From UBA4782 sp034430215 (GTDB taxonomy: Bacteria > Chloroflexota > Anaerolineae > Anaerolineales > Anaerolineaceae): DNA of 64,000 nucleotides. The stretch lies in assembly GCA_034430215.1 (NCBI GenBank), contig DAOUFE010000019.1, positions 558,001 to 622,000 of the forward strand, given 5' to 3'. This document shows, piece by piece, positions 6,846-16,600 of this stretch (position 1 is the first letter of the stretch; every line of letters starts with the position of its first letter). Below the pieces are notes generated by a model. That model was not told the origin of the DNA, ran no database searches, and saw only the letters and a list, made by a program, of their open reading frames with translations. Both the position numbers and the translations under genes were made by a program.

Positions 6846-9800
6846 TTACCCTGCATAATCGGCTTTACTTTCACCATTTGAAACAGTTCGATATCTGGGA
6901 AGTTCGATAGAAAAACAACTTCCTTTCCCTAAGCTACTGGTTACTTTTGGTTTTCCCCCATGCCGTTCGACAATTGTGCTTACAATTGCCAAGCCCAATC
7001 CAGTCCCACGTTGTGAAAATGATTCGCGCCGGTCACTTCGATAGAATTTTTCGAACATATGAGGTAGATCAATAGGCGAAATACCAATACCTGTATCATA
7101 TATCTCAATGATCACCTTTGAAGGTTCCGAAACCACTTTTGCAGTCACGGTTCCATTCGTTCCAGTATATTTGATCCCATTATCCACCAGGTTATAAATC
7201 GCTTGAGTCAACAATGAACGATCTGCTTCGATAATATTCTTCGAATCCTTTAATGAAGAAGTATTCAGAACAATTTTCTTTTGTGCTGCCTGTGGTTGAA
7301 GAGATGCTGTCACCTGTTCGATGATTTCTTCGACAACCACCTTTTCAAATTTCAGAGCGGCACCCGCTTCGATCCGGCTCAAATCAAGCAAGTTTGTTAC
7401 CAAATCAGATAGTTTATCCACGCTTGTTGTGATTTTGTTGACATAACTTGTCTGCTGCTCATTCAATGGTCCAACCATTTGCAGCATAGTCGCATACCCT
7501 CGCATTAGCGTCAATGGTGATCTAAAATCATGGCTTACATTCTCAACCAGTTCAGATTTTAATTTATCCAATACCTTATAGCTGGTGATATCCCGTAGAA
7601 TACAGATTTTTCCAACAAGCATATCTTCACTCATGATAGGCGCAACGCTGGCATAAAATACCTTATCGTTCGGGAAGATGATCTCTTTAGAAGCAATTTT
7701 CCTATTTTGCACTGTATGGAAAAGGGTTAACAACTCCTGATTCATCACAACATCAGCAAGAGGTAAACCTGGTAAAGCCGAACGAAGCAGACCACTGACC
7801 TCAATAGCTGCTGGGTTGAGGAGGAATAACCGATTTTGTTCATCGGTCACAAGAACGGGTTCGGGAGTAGATGTCAACACAGCTTCAAGCCGCTGGCGTC
7901 CAATTTCAGCATTCGCATATAAACTGGCATTCGATGCAGCGATCGCTGCCAATCCAGCCAATGTATTGATAAATTGAATTTCAGGTTCTGTGATAACCTT
8001 TGGCTGTCGGAAGCCCACCCACAATACCCCAAAGTATTGATTTTCGCGATGTAAAGCAAAAGCATAAATAGCTCCAGGACGGGTGTCATAATCAAATTGA
8101 ACACCTTTCCACCGCTGGGTGTTAGGAACGCTAACAACTTCCCTATTTCTCATCAGGTCAAATATCTGACTATCCAGGTATGCATATTTATGTGCAGTCT
8201 CACCTAAACCGAAGGAGATCCGTTTTTCATCTTTATTATCCAACGTTGTTTCACTTACCAATACCACGCGAACCATTCCTGACGAGTCTAATAAAGCAGC
8301 CTCAAGAATCGGTCGCATTGCATCCTGTACCTGCAGATTTCCAGCCACACCCTGGCTGACTACAAGCAATCGGTTGAGCTCTTCAAGACGGGCTTTTAGA
8401 CTAACCCGCATCTGGTCAAACGTTTTACCAAGTTTCCCAACTTCATCTTCCTGACTAAATGTCAATTCGTGATCAAGCTGTCCGTTGGCTATCCGCAATG
8501 CCTCATCACCCAACGAATTGATTGTAGATAGAACCCCGCGTAAAGCAAAACGTAATCCTACAAATGCAATAATCCCAATAACAATGATCATTAATAATAA
8601 AGGCACCGCAATACTCATGGCAACTTCTTGAGATTGCTCAGCCGGTACAGCCAGTAAAATCGACCAGGTAGAATCTGGTACTTTTCTATAGTATGCAAGC
8701 AGGCTCTCACCTGTCGACGAAATGTCGTTGTAGAGCTTTTCATCATCTTCAACTGAACCATAATAAGCTTGCATGATCATAGATGAGTTGGTGTGATAAA
8801 GAATGGTTTGATTTTCATCCAGGATCATTCCTTCACCACCAAGCTGGGCTACCGATTGCATGGAACGGATCGCTGGGCTTGTGAAGTGATTGGAAGTAAG
8901 ATCGCTCCGCCCTAATAAAATACCTTTTACATTCCCCTGACTGTCTCGGATGGCAGCCATAAATGAAACATCTGCAGGTAGACCATTCAACCGGGGAGGT
9001 ACCGTAAATACCTGGATCAATCTGCCCTGTTGTGCCATTGCCATTCCTGCTTTTTCTTGGCTGGAAAGGTTCAGCAAATTGATATCATTGGAAGGAAAAC
9101 CTAGAATGGGTGTTCCATCTGCTCGAAATACGAATAATTGTGAGAAAAACTTGACCGATTTATATCGGGTTGCCAGCGTTCGAGAAAGGTCTTCCGGTGC
9201 CATTTGCACCAGATCTTCAGTGGCGTAAGTCAGGATCAAATCCTGCCCAGTTTCAAAGAAGAATGGAAGGCTATCAGATGCCACCAAAGAAGCATTCGCC
9301 AGTTGTTCTTCCACCATATTACGCGAAGCTCGAACAGCGACCACCCAATCCGTAATTATGAGGATAAATACAAGAACCAGAATGTACGGGACAGATCCGT
9401 ATAAAAATCGTAATTGTAAATTCGTTTCACTTGGTGAAGGGACAAGCTCTCCCTGCACTCCCCAGATGTCTTTTCGCATCTGGTAGAGAATTTCTCCAAT
9501 TATTCCACCAATCAATAGTTCAACAGATCTGGTCAGAATCATTGGCCATGTTTGGGTAAATGCAAAGTCAAGCCTGCTTGCAAGTGAACCATTCACCGCA
9601 AAAAAGGACGTCAGGATCAGCAAAGGTATCTGAAATACCATCAGCATCACAGCTGCCCCTATGGGGTGGCGGATGAATCCAAAGATGCGCGTGCGATATA
9701 ACTGGCGGACTGCTTTGCTAAACAGGAATGCAATTATTCCAATTTCAACTAATGAAAAGAGATTATGCGTTTCGTAGAGACCTAGTAAAAGTCCACTAAA

Positions 9801-10154
9801 GGCTCCTAAAATGGCTGCATACCCGGGACCAAGTATCCCTCCTGTTAAAACCCAGGGAAGTGTAGTGAAAAGCATCAACGCTGGTGAAGTAACTGCGCTG
9901 TTTAATGTGGTTTCAATAGTACCGAAACCAGTTAATAAACGCACGCCAATCAACCAGGTGGTAAATGGCGTCAAAATAGTAAATATGAAAAAGATTACCC
10001 AGGTTTTTAACTTATATACACTGGCACCTTCCCATCCCCGCCAGATCAGGAGAATAAAAAGTGCAAAACTGATAAACCAACCCAACCAGCCCACAAGTGT
10101 GGATGGCATGGAAATGTATGGAAAAGGATTAAGTAAGCTGAGTATAATTTCCAT
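6846..10154 (-). CDS. Large membrane sensor histidine kinase (HAMP-GAF-PAS)
   Basis: A sensor kinase of 1102 residues. The N-terminus (about 1-230) has some seven membrane helices. An extracellular sensing region of about 190 residues, likely dCache type, lies between a helix near 255-275 and another near 485-510. A HAMP linker follows, then a GAF-like domain (about 590-735), a PAS domain (about 745-845), HisKA with phospho-acceptor His875 in VSHDFRSP, and HATPase_c with the N box NLVDNGIKYT and the G2 box GTGLGLAIV near the end. No response regulator gene lies nearby, so its partner is elsewhere. It is 39 bases downstream of the C69 hydrolase gene and directly upstream of tRNA-His. Confidence 0.9.
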   Translation of the reverse strand: MEIILSLLNPFPYISMPSTLVGWLGWFISFALFILLIWRGWEGASVYKLKTWVIFFIFTILTPFTTWLIGVRLLTGFGTIETTLNSAVTSPALMLFTTLPWVLTGGILGPGYAAILGAFSGLLLGLYETHNLFSLVEIGIIAFLFSKAVRQLYRTRIFGFIRHPIGAAVMLMVFQIPLLILTSFFAVNGSLASRLDFAFTQTWPMILTRSVELLIGGIIGEILYQMRKDIWGVQGELVPSPSETNLQLRFLYGSVPYILVLVFILIITDWVVAVRASRNMVEEQLANASLVASDSLPFFFETGQDLILTYATEDLVQMAPEDLSRTLATRYKSVKFFSQLFVFRADGTPILGFPSNDINLLNLSSQEKAGMAMAQQGRLIQVFTVPPRLNGLPADVSFMAAIRDSQGNVKGILLGRSDLTSNHFTSPAIRSMQSVAQLGGEGMILDENQTILYHTNSSMIMQAYYGSVEDDEKLYNDISSTGESLLAYYRKVPDSTWSILLAVPAEQSQEVAMSIAVPLLLMIIVIGIIAFVGLRFALRGVLSTINSLGDEALRIANGQLDHELTFSQEDEVGKLGKTFDQMRVSLKARLEELNRLLVVSQGVAGNLQVQDAMRPILEAALLDSSGMVRVVLVSETTLDNKDEKRISFGLGETAHKYAYLDSQIFDLMRNREVVSVPNTQRWKGVQFDYDTRPGAIYAFALHRENQYFGVLWVGFRQPKVITEPEIQFINTLAGLAAIAASNASLYANAEIGRQRLEAVLTSTPEPVLVTDEQNRLFLLNPAAIEVSGLLRSALPGLPLADVVMNQELLTLFHTVQNRKIASKEIIFPNDKVFYASVAPIMSEDMLVGKICILRDITSYKVLDKLKSELVENVSHDFRSPLTLMRGYATMLQMVGPLNEQQTSYVNKITTSVDKLSDLVTNLLDLSRIEAGAALKFEKVVVEEIIEQVTASLQPQAAQKKIVLNTSSLKDSKNIIEADRSLLTQAIYNLVDNGIKYTGTNGTVTAKVVSEPSKVIIEIYDTGIGISPIDLPHMFEKFYRSDRRESFSQRGTGLGLAIVSTIVERHGGKPKVTSSLGKGSCFSIELPRYRTVSNGESKADYAG

Positions 10155-10193
10155 ATTGGATGAGTAAGTTTTAATATTATAGCATCGCTGTAA

Positions 10194-11516
10194 TTAAATA
10201 AATTTTGCGGTTCTATTAATTCCTTTCCATGCAAACCGGTAATGCCAGGGCAATGCTTTTGTTTTGATCTTATTCACTTGAATGATCCATGAATCTGTTT
10301 TAATACTTTCATCAGCAAAACACTGTGTAGTAAATTTTCTTCTTTCTTGAACATCAGCGTTCTTCAAGGAATCAGCCTTTTCAATAAAATCACTTTCCAT
10401 GTCATCTCGGTCATTCCGAATAATGGCTATACGCTCTGGATAATTCTGAATGATCGCACGATGCAATACTTCGTGTTTCCAGAACAAGGTATCAGAATTA
10501 AATTCTCCAGTAAAGTCATAACCCATATTTGGCAGCCCAGAATCCATCCACACGGGTTTAAAAACTCCTGTACAGGGAGCTGAAGTCCCAGTCAACCAAT
10601 GAATTACATGATCATCATTGATCTTCGTGATCATGGAACCTGCAGATTGGCTGCCTCGAGCTGGTCCAAATCCAGCATGCATACACACATCTGATCCTAA
10701 TATTCCATGAGATGGATCAAAATCCCCATTGCGTTTTCCATGAAATCGCAAAGTGCGCATCATCGATTGAACAGAGAGTTTCCCCTTATCAATTTTTAAG
10801 AGATCAGTTGAACATTGTTGGCGTTTCTTGCTATCGCTAAACCTGGTATACAGAAAATCAGAATAACATCGCGCCATATTGAACTCTGTTTTATTTCGAC
10901 ACCACCCTTTTTGAATGGCATGATCAACCAGATGCTCTGATGCCAGATCCCATTTATCTTGGATAGTATATCCATTAGAAATCGATCGGATATCGCGTAC
11001 CCTCTCCGCAGCCCACTCTTTCCCTGCTGTTTCTAGAACCCAGGCTTCTTTCTTATCAGCAATGAGAAAGCTATTGTGGTAATACATTTTATGGGTAAAA
11101 CCACAATTCCCACTTTGCCCATATTCACCTAACAATGCAGTGATCAACTCCAAAGCCTGGAATGCAGAAGAAGCTCTCTCCAATGCAAGCCTGATCAAAT
11201 CCATCCCAAGTAAGCCAGGCTCTTTTCCATATGGCTCTTTGCTGAAAACTGCTTCATTTCCAATCACAACCCCAAATTCATTAGCTCCCATTTCGGTTCC
11301 CCACATCCAGAAAGGCTTTGCTAATAAAACCTGATAGGTGTGATCAACTTGTGGAATGTCAATGTACGTACATTTCACACGGCTGCCAGCAGCATTGTCA
11401 CAGGCTGGAATAATTATCAGCATTGATGCTTCGTTAGGTTCTCTGTCACTGTTTTTAGCAAACAAAACACTACCATCATATGTGCTATTTGATAGAGCTA
11501 CCATAGTATCACACAT
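10194..11516 (-). CDS. Secernin-like C69-family Ntn hydrolase
   Basis: A protein of 440 residues starting MCDTMVALSNSTYDGSVLFA, the classic secernin/dipeptidase C69 N-terminus. Cys2 is expected to become the N-terminal nucleophile once Met1 is removed. Further family marks are AKNSDREPNEA and the WGTEMGANEFGVVIGNEAV segment. There is no signal peptide, so it is cytosolic. ATG 11516 follows GGGAGGG by about 7 bases. Members hydrolyse peptide or other amide bonds; the substrate is not predictable. It lies between cmk and the histidine kinase in a tightly spaced run, with no obvious functional link to either. Confidence 0.85.
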   Translation of the reverse strand: MCDTMVALSNSTYDGSVLFAKNSDREPNEASMLIIIPACDNAAGSRVKCTYIDIPQVDHTYQVLLAKPFWMWGTEMGANEFGVVIGNEAVFSKEPYGKEPGLLGMDLIRLALERASSAFQALELITALLGEYGQSGNCGFTHKMYYHNSFLIADKKEAWVLETAGKEWAAERVRDIRSISNGYTIQDKWDLASEHLVDHAIQKGWCRNKTEFNMARCYSDFLYTRFSDSKKRQQCSTDLLKIDKGKLSVQSMMRTLRFHGKRNGDFDPSHGILGSDVCMHAGFGPARGSQSAGSMITKINDDHVIHWLTGTSAPCTGVFKPVWMDSGLPNMGYDFTGEFNSDTLFWKHEVLHRAIIQNYPERIAIIRNDRDDMESDFIEKADSLKNADVQERRKFTTQCFADESIKTDSWIIQVNKIKTKALPWHYRFAWKGINRTAKFI

Positions 11517-11552
11517 ATTCCAACCCTCCCTTGTCTGTACTGCTGATGAAAA

Positions 11553-12233
11553 TTAGTGCTTATAAACTAGTTGAAGTACTTCCATAAGTACTTCTTGAGC
11601 ATCCTTGCCATCTGATAATAGAATAACCGCATCTTCGGCTGGTTTCAAGGGTGCAACTTCACGACTGCTGTCAATCTGATCTCTGTTTTGAATGCTTTTT
11701 AATATTTCTTCATAATCAGAAGAGACTCCCCTCTCTTGCTCCTCCAAAAATCTTCGCCGGGCTCTCTCTTCAGCAGATGCATCCAGATAAATTTTCAGAT
11801 CAGCTTCTGGCAATACCACTGTTCCAATATCACGCCCAACCATGACCACATCCCCCTGCATACCAATGCGTCGCTGTTGAGCTGTCATTGCTTTTCGCAC
11901 ACCAGCATACGCTGATACCACCGAAACTTGTGTATTCACCTTTGCAGAGCGAATTTCCCATGTGACATCTACCCCATTTAAGAGAACATCACATTTTCTT
12001 CCATCCTTTTGAGTAGGTTGCCGGACATCAATTAAAACGGTTTCAGCCAAATTTGTTACTGCAACCTCGTCAAGAATATCCATTTGTGCATTTATCGCAG
12101 CAAGTGTAACAGCCCGGTACATTACCCCTGTATCAAAGTATAAATATCCAAGATGCTCAGCCAATTTTTCAGCCAGGGTTGATTTTCCTGATGCGGCGGG
12201 GCCATCAATCGCAATAATATGAGGAACAGACAT
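11553..12233 (-). CDS. cmk: Cytidylate kinase
   Basis: Phosphorylates CMP and dCMP to the diphosphates using ATP, in the cytosol. It is 226 residues, the standard length. The P-loop is GPAASGKST (residues 11-19). The CMP-binding and lid signatures are YFDTGVMYRAVT, GRDIGTVVLPEADLKIYLDASAEERARRR and NRDQIDSSREVAPL. The frame is open upstream to 12374, but ATG 12233 is chosen because GGAGGT lies about 9-10 bases upstream and the family start MSVPHIIAIDG matches. The start is 3 bases after the stop of the upstream membrane protein, consistent with one transcript. Confidence 0.95.
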   Translation of the reverse strand: MSVPHIIAIDGPAASGKSTLAEKLAEHLGYLYFDTGVMYRAVTLAAINAQMDILDEVAVTNLAETVLIDVRQPTQKDGRKCDVLLNGVDVTWEIRSAKVNTQVSVVSAYAGVRKAMTAQQRRIGMQGDVVMVGRDIGTVVLPEADLKIYLDASAEERARRRFLEEQERGVSSDYEEILKSIQNRDQIDSSREVAPLKPAEDAVILLSDGKDAQEVLMEVLQLVYKH

Positions 12234-12235
12234 GA

Positions 12236-13951
12236 CTACTTGGAACCTCCTGAATCTGCTTTGCCCGCAGGAAGAATATCTGTGCGAGCCCAAAGAATAA
12301 TCATTTGTTTTGTTTGTGATACCTGACGTCTCAAGAACCAATTCATCCATTCCTGGTTTGTTAGCGAATCCCATTCAGCATCCTTTTGCCAGACGAAATC
12401 TTGTCCGGTGTAACTATCAGTTGACGCTGGTTGTTCTCCTATTGAAGTGATCACTATTTCCGGGTTCTGTCCCACAGGGAAAATAGAATATTGCTGGACA
12501 AAAGTGAAATTCCTCAATTCCCATTGCATGGATGGTGATGTTAAATTAACCACAGCGATTGGAGTTTCGTTTTTGACACCATTATTCCATGAACCAATCG
12601 ATTCAATCGTCTTCACCAACAGGTCAGCATCATTCACTCGCGAGCTATTTCGCCATAATTCCATTTCAGGATGTGATCCCAACCCGGCTGCTTTCCAAGC
12701 TTGAGAAACCGTAAAGAAGGATCCGACCAATAATAAACCGATGGTCAATCCAGAAAATCCTACTATACCTGACCAGGCCCATACCATCATACCAACCAAC
12801 ACTCCGGCAATTATCAGGGCGCCTACCAGGCTTACAATTCGGGCTTCAAGTTCACGCCCACCTGCACCCAAAGTTACAATAAGTAAACTACTATAAATTG
12901 CAAATGTAACAAGTAGCGCTATTGCTGCCCCTAATCCCATTGTTGGCAGCCATGCTTCACGAATGATCGATAAAAGTTCAAATAATCCCTTTGCAGCCAA
13001 TAGGATCAATGGCAGAACCACCCAGATCATATCAAGAATATTTCTGCCTGGGTAAGAAAGGGTCATGAAGACTGCTATAAACCAGAATAAAAGTAAATAT
13101 TGTGCTGTACGGTTTTGCTTCACGGTTGAGATAATTCCATACACCAACCCCAGGATCATTGGGATCAACTCGTATACAGGGAGTAGAACAAGGAACTGCA
13201 GTAAACTAGTGTGATACCTGTTTCCCCATCCAGCAAAATAATCTACAATTCCCGAAAAAATATCGCCCATTGCAGTGGGTACCCAAAATATCATCGTTCC
13301 TGCTACCAGCACACCACCCAGGAATCCTATCCAACCTTTATCCTGCCAGAACACAATTACCTTCTGTATCAACCATTTCCAGGGTTCATCACCATCTTTC
13401 CAAAGCAGAATTTTCCAGACAACAAATACAATAGCGGTATAGATGATCCCTTGCAAAAAAGAAATCCCAGTTAATAAACCCAATCCAAGGACAAAACCAG
13501 CCAGAATTGCCTTTTTGTTTGCAAGTAAAGCATATAACAACAAGAAGAAGAACATACCCATTATGGGAGAGTCAACCTGCCGTGAGGCAGCTACAAAACC
13601 AGGATCGATAGCCAACAACCAGGAAGAGATCAGGGCGGTTTCCCTTCCCAGGCGGTCTCTTAACAGATAAGCTACGCCTAATAATCCAATTCCGGTGATC
13701 ATCGGAAGAAAGCGCGCGAGAAATGTTGTACTTCCAAAGAACCGGAATAGCGCACCTGTGACAAGAACGTAAAGCGGGTTATCTAAAAGGATCGATTGCT
13801 CACCATTTGCTAATTGAACTGCTTGCAAGGCAAGGCTGGCTTCAGTATCATTTAAAGTTGGCTGACTGAGCAGCATAATACGCATAAATAACATTGTGAT
13901 CAATGCGCCCAGCCATAAAGCCTTCTCTAGTGTAAAACTACGCTTTATCAT
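12236..13951 (-). CDS. GT-C (GT39-like) membrane glycosyltransferase
   Basis: A polytopic membrane protein of 571 residues with about 11-12 helices and a soluble C-terminal part of about 150 residues. The N-terminal pattern fits the GT39/ArnT-like group: a first helix, then LNDTEASLALQAVQLANG with the acidic residues expected of GT-C enzymes, then a helix bundle with LAIDPGFVAASRQVDSPIMG. Such enzymes move sugars from polyprenyl-phosphate donors to acceptors outside the membrane. Its start overlaps the stop of the DUF2298 gene by one base, so the two are translationally coupled. The specific sugar and acceptor are unknown. Confidence 0.75.
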   Translation of the reverse strand: MIKRSFTLEKALWLGALITMLFMRIMLLSQPTLNDTEASLALQAVQLANGEQSILLDNPLYVLVTGALFRFFGSTTFLARFLPMITGIGLLGVAYLLRDRLGRETALISSWLLAIDPGFVAASRQVDSPIMGMFFFLLLYALLANKKAILAGFVLGLGLLTGISFLQGIIYTAIVFVVWKILLWKDGDEPWKWLIQKVIVFWQDKGWIGFLGGVLVAGTMIFWVPTAMGDIFSGIVDYFAGWGNRYHTSLLQFLVLLPVYELIPMILGLVYGIISTVKQNRTAQYLLLFWFIAVFMTLSYPGRNILDMIWVVLPLILLAAKGLFELLSIIREAWLPTMGLGAAIALLVTFAIYSSLLIVTLGAGGRELEARIVSLVGALIIAGVLVGMMVWAWSGIVGFSGLTIGLLLVGSFFTVSQAWKAAGLGSHPEMELWRNSSRVNDADLLVKTIESIGSWNNGVKNETPIAVVNLTSPSMQWELRNFTFVQQYSIFPVGQNPEIVITSIGEQPASTDSYTGQDFVWQKDAEWDSLTNQEWMNWFLRRQVSQTKQMIILWARTDILPAGKADSGGSK

Positions 13952-16590
13952 TAGATTCCTGTTTCCGAAATTTCTGGTACTTCATAAATTGTAACTGCAT
14001 CATTTGTAAATGAGACTTTTAGGAAATTATCAAACTTCACTGTACTGGGATGATAAGTACTGGTTTCATAACTGCTAACCACAATATATCGTATTTGATA
14101 CCTTTGAATGATCGCTTGTGCTTCAGTCCAATCGGTAGTTTTATATAAGGTCTCAATGTCATTTTCTCGTTGACTAAGAATATCGTACCAGCCACCTCGC
14201 CATTGTCCTTCATGTCCTGGCCAACCTAACACATTGGGAAGACCACTCTGTGTGGCAAACCTTGCATACGCCGAGTAACTTCCTCCTACTGCTTCTGCAA
14301 TGACACCTTTAGGAGCACTTTTCAGCCATTCCATTGCTGCCCAATCAGACGGATTATACTTTTGAATATAGGCATTCCCATCCAATGTCATTTCTTTCAT
14401 ATTGAAATGGTTGGTTTTTGACCAAAGCCCCCAAAACGGATAAGCCAAAGAAAGGACCAACAGCAGGCTGATACCAATTGTAAAAACCTGATTTGCTATT
14501 CTTGGCAAGCTACGAGCAAGCACCACCACCGCATATGCAGCCGTCAGACCCCATAATATCCACGTTTCAAAGTAAAACTTGAAAATGGTATTCATTCTGG
14601 TACCAAATTGATCGCGCAAGTAGACGAATTCTGGTACCAATGTCAATCCAGCACCAACCAGGATCAACAATAAAACAAAAGCATGAATAGAATTTTCTTT
14701 TTGCTCTTCATTCTCATTCTCTTTATCTGGTGTGAATTTTTTATACAAGCCTAATCCACCCCAAACGAGAACAATCAAGATAAACAGGGTTATCCAGGTT
14801 CCTGGCGCGGCTAATCTTCGTAAAAGCGAATTCACAATCAATGTGCCGCTATCTGAAGATCCCTGCAGGTTAGCAAATAGGCCCCCCAATTCAATCATCT
14901 TGTTGCCAATTGCAGACAATATTCCACTGACCTGACCATTTGCCAGAATGCTACTCCCCCAACCCGATAGATTGGATGCCAGCCAACCAAAAAGAAATGA
15001 AAAGATCCATAGCCCGAGGGTTGTATATGCTGCAAACTTGAAACCGCCTGATAGTTTTTTAGGCTTTTTCGCTGTCACAAAATGCCAAATTGTGAAAATA
15101 AAGATCGGGATCAGGAGCGGTGCAAACATGATCCAGAAATGCACGCCTCGTGTATAGAAACTCATGCTGGGAAGAATCCCTCCCGCTTGAGACCCAAACC
15201 CAAGATAAAAAGGCAGGTAGAATATTACTGCCAGGATAACATAAACAATGACTAAACCAATGAAATCCAGAAGGAGCCCCGCTCGCCATCCTTTTTTTCG
15301 ATAGTCTGCCAGCACCCATACAGCAGCAACAAGAGCTACATAGATGGGCAAATCCCAGGTATTTAAAAATGCCAGACCACCCAACACAATAATGGGAAGG
15401 ATGAATCGTCCTTCACCAAACCTTGCAACCAGCCGGCAATCCATTAAAGAAACCTGCTCACCAGCAAGCCAATTCTTAACCCAGGTAAAGAATGGCAGTT
15501 TATCCTCTCCATTCCATCCTTCTTGAATTTGTAGCCATAGATTGAATGACACAGCAATAGCAAGAATCACAAAAGGCATTGCCAGCACATGCGGATGTAA
15601 ATCTGCCAACAGATATGAGAAAAATGGGAATTCATCGATGACTTCCTGGCGATTATTCATCAAGTCCCAATCCTGCACCACCCGTGAAGCGCGCCACCAC
15701 CAGATTCCACCTGCTCGTTGAGGTATCCAACTGAATGCTTGTTTTGGTGCTTCATTTATTTCGAGAATATTCAGCCATGTCCAGAATTTCGATTGCAGTG
15801 TTCCATCCGCCGCTTGTTTCCAGAACAGCCCACGGCTGTGAAGCATTTCAAGAAAACCTTCCAGGTTGCTGACTATGAGAATAAAGAAAGGTCCAAGGAG
15901 AGAAGCAAAAAATGGCTTTCTTGCCAGCGTATTCTCACCGAATCCTCTTTGTTCGCTTTCTTTCTTTTGCCACTGGCTGATCAGATTGAATAACAATCCA
16001 TATGCTGATATAGCAGTCAAACCAAACCATAGAGCTGCAGCCAGATTGAATCCAACGCCTGAAGCCACGCCGCTTAACTTCACTAGCATGGCAACCATGA
16101 CATATCCAAAATAGTAATATGAAATCGAATATCCGGATAACCAGGGGTCTGCCGGAGGAAAAGTAGAGCTTTGCAGAATGGCATTAATGAATGCCAGCTC
16201 CATCGGTTTTTCTGTGCCGATGATTTCAGGATTGAGAGCGCGAATAAAGACCCACACTCCAAAAGCAACGAGGAAAACTACTTCTGTCGAAAGTACAGTC
16301 TTCCAATGGGTCTTGATCCAATCCAAAACTTTCTGTAACCCTTCTTTGCGATTGACCAGAGCGCTTGCAATTGCAACCAGACACATCGCTACCAGGATTG
16401 AAGAGATGGTATTTTGCAGCAGGTGCAGGGATGCCAGTAACCAGAAACCATACCCCCAAAGCAATAGTCCCAATGCTTTACTGAATGCATACCCCATATC
16501 TGGTAGCCGTTTGAAGAACTTGAAAGAGATCGGGAAAGCAACCCAACCAACTATTATGATGATCAAATACCAAACGAAAAATGATAGCAT
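13951..16590 (-). CDS. DUF2298 (YYY-domain) giant membrane protein
   Basis: A very hydrophobic protein of 879 residues with some 18-20 helices. It carries the hallmark SYYYFGYVMVAML and, just before it, EKPMELAFINAIL and SSTFPPADPWLSGYS. Later marks are FPFFSYLLADLHPHVLAMP and the C-terminal WLKSAPKGVIAEAVGGSYSA and RYQIRYIVVSS segments, which resemble the soluble ends of GT-C enzymes. This is the DUF2298/YYY family known mainly in Chloroflexota and some archaea, believed to be glycosyltransferase-like. It is 10 bases downstream of the 1770-aa fusion and is a paralogue of that protein's C-terminal half. Confidence 0.85.
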   Translation of the reverse strand: MLSFFVWYLIIIIVGWVAFPISFKFFKRLPDMGYAFSKALGLLLWGYGFWLLASLHLLQNTISSILVAMCLVAIASALVNRKEGLQKVLDWIKTHWKTVLSTEVVFLVAFGVWVFIRALNPEIIGTEKPMELAFINAILQSSTFPPADPWLSGYSISYYYFGYVMVAMLVKLSGVASGVGFNLAAALWFGLTAISAYGLLFNLISQWQKKESEQRGFGENTLARKPFFASLLGPFFILIVSNLEGFLEMLHSRGLFWKQAADGTLQSKFWTWLNILEINEAPKQAFSWIPQRAGGIWWWRASRVVQDWDLMNNRQEVIDEFPFFSYLLADLHPHVLAMPFVILAIAVSFNLWLQIQEGWNGEDKLPFFTWVKNWLAGEQVSLMDCRLVARFGEGRFILPIIVLGGLAFLNTWDLPIYVALVAAVWVLADYRKKGWRAGLLLDFIGLVIVYVILAVIFYLPFYLGFGSQAGGILPSMSFYTRGVHFWIMFAPLLIPIFIFTIWHFVTAKKPKKLSGGFKFAAYTTLGLWIFSFLFGWLASNLSGWGSSILANGQVSGILSAIGNKMIELGGLFANLQGSSDSGTLIVNSLLRRLAAPGTWITLFILIVLVWGGLGLYKKFTPDKENENEEQKENSIHAFVLLLILVGAGLTLVPEFVYLRDQFGTRMNTIFKFYFETWILWGLTAAYAVVVLARSLPRIANQVFTIGISLLLVLSLAYPFWGLWSKTNHFNMKEMTLDGNAYIQKYNPSDWAAMEWLKSAPKGVIAEAVGGSYSAYARFATQSGLPNVLGWPGHEGQWRGGWYDILSQRENDIETLYKTTDWTEAQAIIQRYQIRYIVVSSYETSTYHPSTVKFDNFLKVSFTNDAVTIYEVPEISETGI

Positions 16591-16600
16591 ATTGTCCGTT

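Noticed and set aside
12234..12374. N-terminal extension of cytidylate kinase by 47 residues
   Set aside because: It would overlap the upstream membrane protein gene, and the family start with a GGAGGT site is at 12233.
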